Positions 1-10,257 of a stretch of DNA of 64,000 nucleotides are shown piece after piece. Within the stretch, counting starts at the first letter, position 1. Each line of letters opens with the position of its first letter. Below the pieces are notes generated by a model. The model had not been told where the DNA came from. It worked only from the letters and a program-made list of their open reading frames with translations, and made no database searches. Made by a program: the position numbers and the translations under genes. Source of the stretch: Viola odorata (lineage: Eukaryota > Streptophyta > Magnoliopsida > Malpighiales > Violaceae); assembly GCA_963691705.1 (NCBI GenBank), contig OY829542.1:43769105-43833104 (forward strand), given 5' to 3'.

Positions 1-871
1 CCATTAGGATGACAATACCCATATAAAAACATTAACAGTTGATCAAGCCTTTAATATTTCTAAATGAACATGGAGATAAAACGATAAATAACCGAATATG
101 ACAATGAGAATATAATAAGCACGTTTAAACCTCTTAACCGAACCTTGCAATCTTTGAAGCACCCTTAGCTAAGAAGATGGGACTTAGCTACTCATAATAA
201 AATATAAACAACAAGTAGAAGAAGAGAACAACATAAACAATATTAAAGGAAAATAAAATAGAAGTGTATTAGAATAAACCGATTATGGAAATCAATGCTT
301 TCCCTTTTACAAGCTGACGTCAGTACTGGAAAAGAGGAAGAGAGAATCCCTAAAATTTAGGTAAAGAGAGAGAGTGTCCTAGGATCAACTCTCTTACAAA
401 AACCCTAAAGTTTAGCTTAAATAGCCTAAAAACTAGCTAAGGGACAAAATACAACTAAGGAGAGAGAGTGTCAACACATGAGAAGGTGACAACACATAAG
501 AAGGACGCGTCCTCTGCAGGGAATATTCTAGAATCTTCTGGAGCATCTGACATCTCCTGGAAACGCATAGAATCCCGTGCAAATCTTTGGAGATTTCTTT
601 CTTTGGCTTTTGATCTTTGGTCCGATGCGGATGTCAAGGGCACAAGACTGCTCGCTGATCTGGTTAGCATCGGGGGCACGATGACATTCTACTCTTCTAG
701 GCCTCGAAGCTTCAAAGTTCCAGAAATCCTTCCAAAATCGCTCCCTTTCGCTCTTTTCTTCCTTTAGCCACTAATCTGCAAAAAGATGGAAAAAAGGGGC
801 AAATCTGAAGTATCATGCCCTGGAAAGGGCTGAAATAAGGGAGGAAAACCTACAATTAAAATACGTGATCA
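1..871 (-). repeat. Athila-like element, 3' LTR (cut by window edge)
   Basis: The right boundary is set by the LTR terminus ending TGATCA on the plus strand, next to a purine tract on the minus strand. The first 48 bases and bases about 798-871 match the second LTR at 33443-33578, so this is the left LTR of a minus-strand element whose other LTR is at 32706-33578. The stretch from about 49 to 797 is absent from the other copy. The LTR starts outside the window. Short ORFs inside it show no recognisable domain and I do not treat them as genes. Confidence 0.8.
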
Positions 872-890
872 AATGTCCCCACACTGCCCA
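872..890 (-). promoter_or_regulatory. Polypurine tract of the Athila-like element
   Basis: On the minus strand this reads as a G/A-rich run (core GTGTGGGGACATT) directly before the LTR start TGATCA. That is the position and composition expected for the plus-strand DNA primer of an LTR retrotransposon. Confidence 0.65.
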
Positions 891-1445
891 ATGCTCGCCC
901 TCGAGCATTCACAAAACTGGAGATCGCCTCAAGAAACAGACAACACAATTAATCACACACAAATACAAACCGACACCAAGCTAAACTTCGCATAAACTCA
1001 TTCTCACCTAGAAGACATCTGCATCAAATCAGAGGCATAATGACCCTAAAGATCAAACTTTCCCACATCAGGCCCTTAACCAGCAATCCTCATTAGATAC
1101 ATGTTTACACTCACTCTCGCAAGTAAGGCTAAGTGTTTACCGCTCAAACTAAATGCAGATAACACAGCACAAAATCAAACTTGCACATCAATCCGAGTAC
1201 ACAGTACACATACATGGGCAATCGTCAATCGGAAAGAACAACGCATCAGCAAAAAGAAAGAAAAGGGGTAGGATAGGAGAGAGAAGAAAGGAGGTAGAAA
1301 AGAAATGGAAGTGAGGAGGAATGAAGAGGGAAAAGAAATAAATAGAGAGAAAAGAAAGAACCAGACAGAACTTGGATGGATTCCTTGGCTTATGAAAAAG
1401 GCGAAGTGGCAAGGCAGCTTTCATCGAGGGCACGATGGTGATTCA

Positions 1446-1781
1446 GGGGCTAGACAGAGGACTTCTTCTTCGAGGGCAGGAAGTTCTTCTCTTGTTGCAG
1501 CGTTGGATGCAGAATATCTTTTGTTCGTGTAATACCCTCTCCTTTTATTTTAAATTTTGATTATAAATAATCAATTTAAAGGAAAATATTGGAGGGGGCA
1601 TGAACCTTTCTCGGGGGCTAGACAGAGGACTTCTTCTTCGAGGGCAGGAAGTTCTTCTCTTGTTGCAGCGTTGGATGCAGAATATCTTTTGTTCGTGTAA
1701 TACCCTCTCCTTTTATTTTAAATTTTGATTATAAATAATCAATTTAAAGGAAAATATTGGAGGGGGCATGAACCTTTCTAA
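1446..1781. repeat. 168-bp perfect tandem duplication
   Basis: Two consecutive units start at 1446 and 1614 with GGGGCTAGACAGAGGAC and end with the same TTTAAAGGAAAATATTGG-containing stretch. No difference between the units was seen by eye. The duplication lies in the non-coding 3' region of the Athila-like element. Confidence 0.85.
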
Positions 1782-2995
1782 AAAATGAATCTTCTAGGGC
1801 ATGAAACTTTTGATTTTTCTTTTGGCTCTTGCCCTAGATCTGCTTTCAGCATCAATGATTGACTTCTTCGGCTTCCCTACACTTGAACTTTTCTGGGGGC
1901 TCGATTCCTTTTAAAATGGACTAGGCCTGAAGAATTTTTTTGCTTTTCGGGCCCTAGAACTCTACTTTCTGCGCTGAAGTCTTACTTTCTCTACTTCCCC
2001 ACACTTGAACTTTTCTGCATGTCTTTCGGATGTCTAGCCCTCGACGCTACCCTCAACAATCGCTGCCTCACCTGCCAAGGAAAAAGATCAAGAACAAAAA
2101 GTTCAAATGGTCAGGAACGAATATGAACAAAAGGGGAATGTCAGGGGCATGAAAAGTAAAGAGAGAAAAAAGAGGAGAAGAGGGAGAAAAGAAAGAAAAG
2201 ACATTGATGTGAAGTTTTTTGTCAAATTAATGCTCTCCCAAGTCTAATGGTGCCTATACCTAGGGATATCATGCAAGTTCAATCAATGCCTAGCTAAAGC
2301 ATCCTAATCACACAAGAAAAGAAATAGGCATGGAAGCTCAAAGGTGCTCACTGGGTGCTATTTGTGACTACTGGCGTCTAGGCCTAGATGTGGATATAAG
2401 GTTCAACAGGCAAAAATGAGAACGACTAGGTCTAGACAAGGTGCTGGTGGCTCATACTTGTGCGCATATGAAAAAGTGTGTGTCCATTCATAGAGGTTTT
2501 AAAAACTGGGCAGTGGCAGAAATTTGGCAAAAATTAAAATCTGAGAATTTAAAATTTGAATTTTTTTCACAAAAACATACAATCATGTAAACAACGAAAT
2601 TTTAAACATGCAGTCACACAAAAGACAAGCACACAAAACACAAATAAATCCCTCCCCACACTTAGGCAGCGCATTTTCCTCAATGCGGGAAGGGCACACA
2701 CAAAAGTTCAGCGAAAATTAAAATTAAGTACAGTATAAATAAAAAGAAAAAAGTAGGTGAAAATGTTTTTGGCCCTCCTCAAGGGCATGAAAAAGAAAAA
2801 AAAAATTGTTCGCGGGGAAACCATTGGGGTGGGAGCTTGCTCCTGGCCACTTCAGCCGTCAAAGCCTGAAGTTCTGTGAGCACTGCTTGGAGTAGACGCT
2901 CGATCCTGAGAATCGGCTGTGAAGATGGATTAGATCACTTGCTTGCTTGATTTGCATCGGGGCCACGATTGGAATCTTCTTCGAGGCAAGAGGGG
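1782..2995. other. Athila-like element 3' untranslated region, no gene seen
   Basis: This is the stretch between the 168-bp duplication and the stop of the downstream ORF. It holds A- and G-rich segments near 2150-2210 and no reading frame with recognisable domains. It belongs to the space between pol and the 3' LTR, which is long in Athila elements. Confidence 0.6.
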
Positions 2996-3871
2996 CTATA
3001 GGGCCCCGAGGCCTTGAAAGGTTGGGGTAGTCGAAGTTGCCTCCATGCTTCGTGCCGAAGACCTTCTCTCCTGAGGGCGTGCTGCCTGGATAGAAGACAT
3101 TCGCGGGGTAGAGGCAGGGACTGGTGTTGTGCCCTCGACGTCTGAATCATGGTCTAGCCTACGACGTGTTTTCTTTGATGTTGCGGGCTTGCTCTGGACC
3201 TTTGAGGAAGATGTGGCTTTCCTCTTCCTCTCCAATGGCGTCTGAGGCTCAGATGGCTGCTCCGCTCTGGCCGGAGCTTTGGACTTTCCTTTGACAGCCG
3301 CCTTTTTCTCATTGGCTTTCTTCTCACTTTCAGCCTTTAGAGTCGTTTCCTTCTCGGCTCTCTCCTTCTCAGCTTTTTCCTTCTCCAGATCTTCATCATC
3401 TTCTTCTTCCTCAGCATCATTCTTGTTGGACCTTTCTTTTTCGCCAGTGGTGGTTTGCTCTACCTCCTCTTCCTCTGTCTCGGCAGGTGCCTCATCTTCT
3501 GGCTCATATTTGGACACAAGGATGTCCTTTAGGACCTCCTTCACCGCGAGGTTCTTTTTGGCCGCTGGTGAGGGTTTTTCAACCTTGGACTTCTTCGGTG
3601 TCGCGACGGAACCTGGTTTTCTAGAAACCCGACCTGATCTGGTCATCAGGTACGTCACTGGGACTGAGCCGGTGACCTCAAGCTCGTCGTCTGATGGGTT
3701 TGCAGCGGCGGAGCTCGGAACTGGTTCGGTGGTCGGAGGGATGGTCGGAGATGGAGGTTTTTCATTATCAAGGCCGAGGCTTAGGGATTTGGGGATGGAG
3801 TCTTTAGTGGTGGAGGACGATGTCTCGGGTTCTTGGACCTTTCGTTTGTGAGCAACTTGCTTGAGAGTCAT
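2996..3871 (-). CDS. Athila-like element downstream ORF (env position), highly charged protein of unknown function
   Basis: An intact 291-aa frame lies on the element's coding strand, after pol and before the 3' LTR, where Athila elements carry an env-like or additional ORF. The protein starts MTLKQVAHKRKVQEPE. It is rich in Ser, Pro and Lys, has a Glu/Asp-rich middle (around residues 115-160), a Lys/Glu/Ala-rich probable coiled coil (about 160-200) and a basic tail with KKTRRR. I see no signal peptide and no membrane segment, so it does not look like an envelope glycoprotein. The Lys/Arg clusters could direct it to the nucleus, which is inference. Unlike gag and pol of the same element it has no internal stop. 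Confidence 0.55.
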   Translation of the reverse strand: MTLKQVAHKRKVQEPETSSSTTKDSIPKSLSLGLDNEKPPSPTIPPTTEPVPSSAAANPSDDELEVTGSVPVTYLMTRSGRVSRKPGSVATPKKSKVEKPSPAAKKNLAVKEVLKDILVSKYEPEDEAPAETEEEEVEQTTTGEKERSNKNDAEEEEDDEDLEKEKAEKERAEKETTLKAESEKKANEKKAAVKGKSKAPARAEQPSEPQTPLERKRKATSSSKVQSKPATSKKTRRRLDHDSDVEGTTPVPASTPRMSSIQAARPQERRSSARSMEATSTTPTFQGLGAL

Positions 3872-4164
3872 GGGGAAGGGTGAGGAGATGATTTATGAGA
3901 GAGAGAGATTGATTTTCGTTGATGGTGACAGGACAATGGTGAAGTGTTTGTATTTTTATGAGAGGGAAAGGTTTGTGAGAGGGATGTGGGTAATAGCTGG
4001 AGGAGGGAGAGAAAAGGACGAGGGGGAGCATGTTGAAAAGCGGCTGGTGTCTGACAAGGTATTAATTAGGGTTACTTTTTTATCTCCTGGGCTGAGGTGG
4101 CGTCTTGGAACCAGGAGAGAGAGAGCGCGGGTCCGCGTATCCTAACCGTCTACCTTTTTGAATT

Positions 4165-4435
4165 TAAAAAAAAAAAGGGTAGTTAGAATAGATAAAGACA
4201 AAAGGAGGGAATAAGTGGAAAGATAATAATTAAAGAGAATAAAATCATTTGGGAAAGAGAAAGGGAAAGGGAAAGGAGAGAGATTAGAGGATAAAAATAA
4301 GGAAAAGAAATCCTAATTAATAAAGAAGAAATAAAAAAAAATAAAAGAAAAAAGTAAAAAAAAAATACTGGAATTAAATAAAAGAGAGATAGGAGAGAGA
4401 AAATAATGGAACGGCATTTGAGATGCCTTCCAACC
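4165..4435. repeat. Purine-rich low-complexity tract
   Basis: Runs of A and G with repeated GAAAGGGAAAGG-like segments fill this interval between the Athila integrase end and the downstream ORF. The long minus-strand ORF covering it is a low-complexity artefact. Confidence 0.7.
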
Positions 4436-4477
4436 ATGGTCTCTTTTAATGTCGAGGCCAAGACGTGAGCTGCATAT

Positions 4478-6029
4478 CTAGGGTACGACAGGTGGGTTCT
4501 CCACCTCCATCTCCTCCACTGTCGAGAGCAAGAAACCTTCGTAGAAGGGCTTCAACTTGTGACCATTCACCTTAAAAATATCTCCCATTTTCAGGTGTTG
4601 TATCTCAAAGGTCCCACAGTCGAAAGTTTCCTTGACTACGTAGGGTCCTGTCCATTTAGATTTTAGCTTCCCTGCAAAAAGACGAAGTCTAGAGTTGTAC
4701 AATAATACTTTCTGACCAACAACAAAAGATTTGGGACGGAGATGCTTATCATGATAGGCCTTGGTTTTGCCCTTGTAAATCAAAGCGTTTTCGTAGGCAT
4801 CATCCCTTAGCTCTTTCGACTCTTGGATCTGAAGACGGCGGTGGTGACCAGCATGCCTAAGATCTGTGTTAACCTTTCGGATTGCCCAAAAGGCTTTGTG
4901 CTCTAACTCAACAGGTAGGTGGCACGACTTCCCATAAACAAGTCCAGAGGGCATCATCCAACTTCAAACTCCAATCCTTTCGGGATTGGTTGACCATTTT
5001 CTCTAGGATAGACTTGATTTCACGGTTGGAAACTTCCGCTTGACCGTTTGTTTGGGGATGATATGTTGTAGAAACCTTATGATGAACCCCATATTTGGTC
5101 AGGAGGGTGGCCACGACACGGTTACAGAAGTGGGTACCCCGATCACTTATGAGGGCACGAGGCGTACCGAATCGGTTGAAGATATGAGTGTGTAGGAAGT
5201 TCACTACCACTTTGGAATCGTCGGTTCGAGTAGCCTTTGCTTCGATCCACTTGGAGACATAGTCCACGACAAGCAGGATGTAGATGTTGCCGAATGAGCT
5301 TGGGAAGGGTCCCATGAAATCTATGCCCCCAGATATCAAAGATCTCACATGAAATGATACTGGTCAGAGGCATCTGGTTCCTTGCTCCAATATTGCCCGT
5401 GACTTGGCATCGAGGGCACGAAGCACAAAAGAGGTAACCGTCTTTAAAGATAGATGGCCAGTATAAACCTGCCTCCAGAACTTTGAGAGCAGTCTTCTTG
5501 GCCGCGAAATGTCCTCCTTCAGTCGCTGAGTGGCAAAACTTAAGGATCGAGGGCACCTCGTCCATAGTCACACATCGGCATATAATCTGGTCAGAACAAT
5601 ACTTCCATAAGTATGGGCTATCCAAAATGTAATACTTGGATTGCCTTCTGATTCTGTTGCATTCGGAGGGGGAAGCGTCTATGGGATAAGTACCAGTAGC
5701 ACAAAAATTGGCTATGTCAAAAAACCAAGGGAACTGGACGGCATGGGCAAGACACAACTGCTCGTCTGGGAAGGTATCTCTGATGGGCACTAGTGAGTCA
5801 TCTGGTTGGGTCGGGAGCCTACTCAAATGGTCTGCCATGGAGTTCTCTAACCTTTCTTGTCCCTGATTGCAATGTTGAACTCTTAAAGTAATAAGATCCA
5901 GCGGATAAGACGGGGTTTGACATCCGCATTCTTTAACAAATATTTCAAGGAGGAGTGGTCTGAATATACGAGCACATGCGTGCCCAAGAGATATTGCCTG
6001 AACTTGTCGAGGTCATAAACAATGGCGAG
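4478..6029 (-). pseudogene. Athila-like pol, 3' part: end of RNase H and integrase, frameshifted
   Basis: Read on the minus strand from 6029 downward, the remains of RNase H (SDHSSLKYLLKNADVKPRL) are followed by a frame change, then by MADHLSRLP, the integrase zinc-binding region (about 5400-5550) and the catalytic core. The core Asp, Asp and Glu are visible in [17 protein letters not shown] and [10 protein letters not shown]. The C-terminal part ends at 4478. At least three frame breaks are present, near 5850, 5345 and 4950, and sequence is missing after DDALW. The upstream half of the same pol lies at 28699 and beyond, on the far side of the inserted Tat element. The coding capacity is dead. 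Confidence 0.85.
6025..6029. repeat. Target site duplication GCGAG, left copy (Tat/Ogre insertion)
   Basis: GCGAG immediately precedes the 5' LTR and recurs at 28699-28703 immediately after the 3' LTR. A 5-bp duplication is normal for Ty3/gypsy integration. Confidence 0.9.
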
Positions 6030-6716
6030 TCTTGATACCCGAATTTTGACGTCATTTTTATTTAATTTTAGCATTTCTGTTATTCAGCTAATTTACAGTC
6101 ATTTTCAGTTGATTTAATGTCGCTAGCATTTTTAGGTGTTTCATTGCATTTTTGCATCATCGTTAGCATCGTCAGCTTTCGAAATCGCATTTTTAATTTT
6201 TCGGCATGTATTTTCATTATTATTATCATTAATATTTTTAGCCTTAAAAATCACATTTTTAATTATCCGGCAGTCGTTTGCTAATTTTTTCTTCGTTTTA
6301 GGTCATCACATGAATTTTAGGATTTTTTATATTTTAGCGCATTTTTTTAGTATTTTTATTATTTTATTATTATTTTTATTCGAGCTTTTATTGGACCCGA
6401 GTAAGTCCGCTCGGACAATAGCTTGACTTTAAAATGTTTTCCACCAACTAGTTGCTAGATTTTTTTCTGGTCGCAACCGTCTACAGCGATTCGTGTAAGT
6501 TTCGGCGTAACGTTATTATTTTTCCGTTCAAACGTTTCACATTTTTGAACGCGAAAATAAACACGTTAAACGAGGAATTCTCATCATTCGCTGTAGACGG
6601 TTAAACCCGTCATATTTTTCTTTACGCTCCGGTACCTTTGGCTCGAAAAGTCAGAACGTTTGGTCGCGAAAACCGGCTCGAGTCCATTTAAATCAGAGAA
6701 AAGGCCATTTGATCAT

Positions 6717-6762
6717 GGCCATTGATCTGGTCAACCAAGGAAAGTCAACCAGATCAATGGCC
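6717..6762. promoter_or_regulatory. 15-bp perfect inverted repeat in U3
   Basis: GGCCATTGATCTGGT is followed after 16 bases by its reverse complement. It lies about 200 bp upstream of the TATA box and is kept in the other LTR at 25690-25735. It could be a protein-binding palindrome or form a hairpin in read-through RNA. The role is inference. Confidence 0.7.
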
Positions 6763-6962
6763 CCTGAATTAACATGCATAATGCACGTGAACAGTGCCAA
6801 GGGAGTGCAGCGAAGCAGCCCACGCCCGAGCCACCTGCTCCCGTCGCGTCCATAACTTCCTGTCCCTCCGCCATCATCACGGCTAGCTCGCCTAGCCTTG
6901 CCACCGCGACCAGCAGGCCACCACGCGCAGCCCCGCGTCTCCCTCCTCACTCGATCTTCGGC

Positions 6963-6970
6963 TATAAATA
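6963..6970 (+). promoter_or_regulatory. TATA box of the Tat/Ogre LTR promoter
   Basis: TATAAATA lies in a GC-rich setting (CTTCGGCTATAAATAGCCCC) and is repeated at 25936-25943 in the 3' LTR. Transcription would start about 25-30 bp downstream, near 6995, which would mark the U3/R boundary. Confidence 0.7.
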
Positions 6971-7457
6971 GCCCCCTCCTCCAACGCATTCGGGGCACCA
7001 AATTGGCAAGCTTTCTTGCCCTCTCTCCCTCCTCTGATCAGTTGCTTATTTCAAGCGAAGATCGTCCAAGTTCAAGGCCTTGAGGTGAGCTTTCTCTCTC
7101 TAGCCTTTTTTTGGTTTTTAAGCCAAAGTTTTGTTTAAATTCGTTTGCCTCTTGTTTGAGCAATTTAATTGTTTTCTTTTGTGTCATTAATTCACACACA
7201 TAACATAGATTAAATACATGTTTTCACTTTTAAAAATCGTCGGTTAGTTTGTGTGAATTAATTAGTTTTCGATAATTAACAGTTTTGTCGTTTTTTCGAA
7301 ATTAAATTTTGTATGAGTCAAACTAAAAATCGGGGTTGGTACGGTCGGGAAGTCGTCGAAGAGACGAACATTTTGGTACGAACGATTTTCAAATCGGCCA
7401 CTTGTGGCCGGAGCTTTGCCGCCGGCAGTACGCCGGCGACCAAGAAAGGTGACGAAT

Positions 7458-7551
7458 GAACAGTGCCAGGCCAACGACACTGTTCACGCGGGAATGGGCT
7501 TGGCCCATTCCCTTTTAAATTCTCATGGGCCAGGCACTATTCCTGGCCCAT
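7458..7551 (+). other. Three consecutive hairpins in LTR leader
   Basis: Within 94 bases there are three inverted repeats: GAACAGTG/CACTGTTC (7458-7485), GGGAATGGGC/GCCCATTCCC (7490-7512) and ATGGGCCAGG/CCTGGCCCAT (7525-7551). They lie downstream of the presumed RNA start, so they would fold in the genomic transcript. The same three occur in the 3' LTR near 26432-26525, where the first stem is two pairs longer. Confidence 0.65.
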
Positions 7552-8329
7552 TTTTCACTTCTTTTCATTCTTCAATTGGGCCCAACCCATTTTTAATTGT
7601 TTTCAAAACTTCTGATCACGTTTTTCGTAAAATACGCGTATGCTTTGTATGATTATTTGTCGTACTAATACTTTTAATTTTCTGTAATATCAACTGTTTA
7701 TTTTCTGCAATTATCAACTGTTTACTTTTCCGTACTTTACTTTTCTGCACTTTAAATTTCAGCAATTTACTTTCAGCAATTTAAATTCAATACCGCCTAC
7801 ATGGTCGGTCGCATTTTAATTCTCGTAAATATTCAACTGCTTTAATTTTTCGCAAAACTGCTGGAAATCCTTCCGTAAATTATCAACTGTTTACTTTTCC
7901 GTACTTTACTTTTCTGCACTTTAAAATTTCAGCAATTTACTTTCAGCAATTTAAATTCAATACCGCCTATATGGTTGTTCGTATTTTAATTTTCGTAAAT
8001 ATTCAACTGCTTTAATTTTTCGCAAAACTGCTGGAAATCCTTCCGCAAATTATCAACTGTTTAATTTTCCGCACTTTAATTTTCCGCACTTTACTTTTCC
8101 GCACTTTAAATTTCAGCAATTTAAATTCAATACCGCCTACATGGTCGGTCGCAATATCAACTGTTTATTTTCTGCAAAGATCCAACTGTTTATTCTCTGC
8201 ATTATCAACCTGTTTCATTTTCGGCACATCGTCAAACTTTTTTTATTCCCTGTAAATCGTCAACTACATTTAATTTTTCTGCCCTCAGCATTTAATTTTT
8301 CTGCACTAATCAAAACAACATTTCATTTT

Positions 8330-8880
8330 CGCATGCTTAAAATCAATCATTTTTCGCATGCTTAAAATCAATCATTTTTCGCATGCAATCAACCTAGCAT
8401 TTAAATTCTCGTATGCTTAAAATCAATCATTTTTCGCATGCGATCAACGTAGCATTTTCATTTTCGTATGCTTAAAATCAATCATTTTTCGCATGCAATC
8501 AACGTAGTATTTAAATTCTCGTATGCATAAAATTAATCATTTTTCGCATGCAATCAACCTCGCATTTAAATTCTCGTATGCTTAAAATCAATCATTTTTC
8601 GCATGCAAACAACCCAGCATTTAATTTTCGTATGCGTAAAATCAATCATTTTTCGCATGCAATCAACGTAGCCTTTAAATTCTCGCATGCTTAAAATCCA
8701 TCATTTTTCGCATGCAAATCAACTCAGCATTTAAATCTCGTATGCGTAAAATCCATCATTTTTCGCGTACAATCAACTGTCATCATTTTTATCAAACTCA
8801 GCATCTCACTTTCGTATGCGTGAAATCCATCATTTCTCGTATGCAATCAACTGTCATTTAAATTTTCGCACTCTTAAAAT
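8330..8880. repeat. Tandem array in LTR with GCATGC..AATCAATCATTTTTC units
   Basis: Imperfect units of about 25 and 60 bp are built around GCATGCTTAAAATCAATCA and TTTTTCGCATGCAATCAAC. The 5' LTR has one more 25-bp unit than the 3' LTR (near 8333-8382), which accounts for the 24-bp length difference between the LTRs. Confidence 0.85.
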
Positions 8881-9494
8881 TGCTTAGTTATTTCTCAAGC
8901 TATCACTAACACTCTCGTTTTGTAGGTCAATTTCAAGCTTCGCTCGAAAGTACGCCTCACAAGTCCTTTTTATTTATTCGATGCTTTTCGCAAATATCAA
9001 CTGCATGCATGATATATAGAACTGCTAGAATTAAAATCAACCCACATGAACAACGTGTTTAAAGAGTTGCTTAAAATGCCATGTTCATATGATTTTAAAT
9101 TCTCGCTTGTATTGACTGCATGTACATGGGGACTTTCGATCCCACTTCAGTTTTTCACTTTAAAATCAATCATTTAAATTGGTACTCTGTTAGCAATCCA
9201 TGTTAGGTTCACGTAGTAATTAAGTTAATCATGCATGGCCCGATGATGAAAAAAGAGGGCGCTCATTCAGCCTTACGGAAAATTCAGTCCCATCACGTTA
9301 TGGTCAAGAATGATCGATCGATCTTGATAAACGGTAACCCCGTCCGAAAGATCTTTTTATTATTCCTGAACGGTCCCGATTGTAAAAAAGGGCTAAAGTG
9401 ACGATTCCTCTAAGGGCCCCATTTTTCAAAACGCATTTTTCAAACACCTTTTTAAACACCTCTCTCATCAACCGGTAACCGTTTTCGGATGTGA

Positions 9495-9519
9495 CTCGGG
9501 TGCCTAACACCTTCCCGAG
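9495..9519 (+). promoter_or_regulatory. Conserved U5 hairpin
   Basis: CTCGGGTGCCTAACACCTTCCCGAG contains complementary arms CTCGGG and CCCGAG. The same 25-nt element recurs at 28444, 37068 and 38094, in both LTRs of this element and in the diverged Tat LTR remnant. Conservation across otherwise diverged LTRs suggests a role in transcript ending, packaging or reverse transcription. The role is inferred. Confidence 0.6.
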
Positions 9520-9752
9520 ACCATAATACGACCCCGAACCTTTTGTCTGGGGTCCAGACCCCTTTTTTGTGCCTTTAGTTTTTTACTTATTATATTTCCT
9601 ATGCCATGACGATTAGGGTTCCCTAAGCCTAGCAACCAAATTAGGGTGGCGACTTCATTGCATGCTGCTAGGTGTCATTTTACGCCGAGCATCTGAAGGT
9701 CTCAAATTTCGTTGCACACTCGTGAATTTTTAAATTTCGAGGCGCGACAGTT

Positions 9753-9770
9753 TGGCGACTTCACTGGGGA
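9753..9770 (+). promoter_or_regulatory. Primer binding site of the Tat/Ogre element
   Basis: TGGCGACTTCACTGGGGA starts three bases after the LTR end CA. It begins with TGG, as expected for a PBS pairing with a tRNA CCA end. It resembles the tRNA-Arg type PBS reported for Ogre elements. The exact tRNA is from memory and unverified. Confidence 0.75.
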
Positions 9771-10257
9771 CCTTAGGGTCGGAGCTGGTTTTATCTTTTT
9801 AGAGAGGTGTTTTATTTGTTTATTTATTTGCTTTGATCAATTGTTGGCCTGTTTATTTATTTGCTTTATCAACTGTCATATGCATTTCATAGCGCCCTAC
9901 ACCCAGGGGACAATTACCAAAATATGAGGGTAGTAGTGACGCCCTAGGACACATGTCCTGGGTAGTGTTCACCAATCCCAACTCGGATGAACCCCTAAAG
10001 CCAGTCGAAAGGTTATACGATTTCGCAAGAAATCGGGCGACTGGACGACACTTTAGGGACCTTTTCATGGATTCATCCGGGAACCATTCAAGCCAGTTAG
10101 ACATGTCGGAATCAGAGCCCCAGCACATGCATCATGATTATACCTGTTTGTCGTGATTTTTTTTCTATTATATGAACTGGCGATTTCTTACACGTGCAGG
10201 TTACTTTGCATTTAAAATTTTATTTTTGTCCCATAGGACCCATCTTGCTCATTCGAC
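9771..10257 (+). other. Tat/Ogre 5' untranslated leader
   Basis: This 487-base stretch lies between the PBS and ORF1. It contains short ORFs without recognisable domains and no other gene. Confidence 0.6.

Larger units (their letters stand above)
6030..9749 (+). repeat. Tat/Ogre 5' LTR (3,720 bp)
   Basis: It starts TCTTGATACCCG (TGTTGATACCCG in the 3' copy, so the second base has mutated) and ends GGCGCGACA. A TATA box at 6963 divides U3 (about 0.96 kb) from a very long R/U5. The LTR contains a 15-bp inverted repeat, three clustered hairpins, AT-rich imperfect repeats from about 7690 to 8130 and a GCATGC-containing tandem array (about 8330-8880). ORFs of 60-100 codons here recur in the other LTR but carry no domains. 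Confidence 0.93.

Noticed and set aside
468..767. Overlapping ORFs on both strands near the window start
   Set aside because: They lie inside an Athila LTR, have no domain and are absent from the other LTR because of its deletion.
3279..3851. 190-codon plus-strand ORF rich in Ser and Phe
   Set aside because: It is the antisense shadow of the charged 291-codon ORF on the minus strand.
2996..3871. Envelope gene of a retrovirus-like element
   Set aside because: Position fits, but no signal peptide or membrane segment is visible, so I do not call it env.
6136..6426. 96-codon ORF identical at 25109-25399
   Set aside because: The two copies are the two LTRs of one element. The peptide is Phe/Leu-rich from AT-rich DNA and has no domain.
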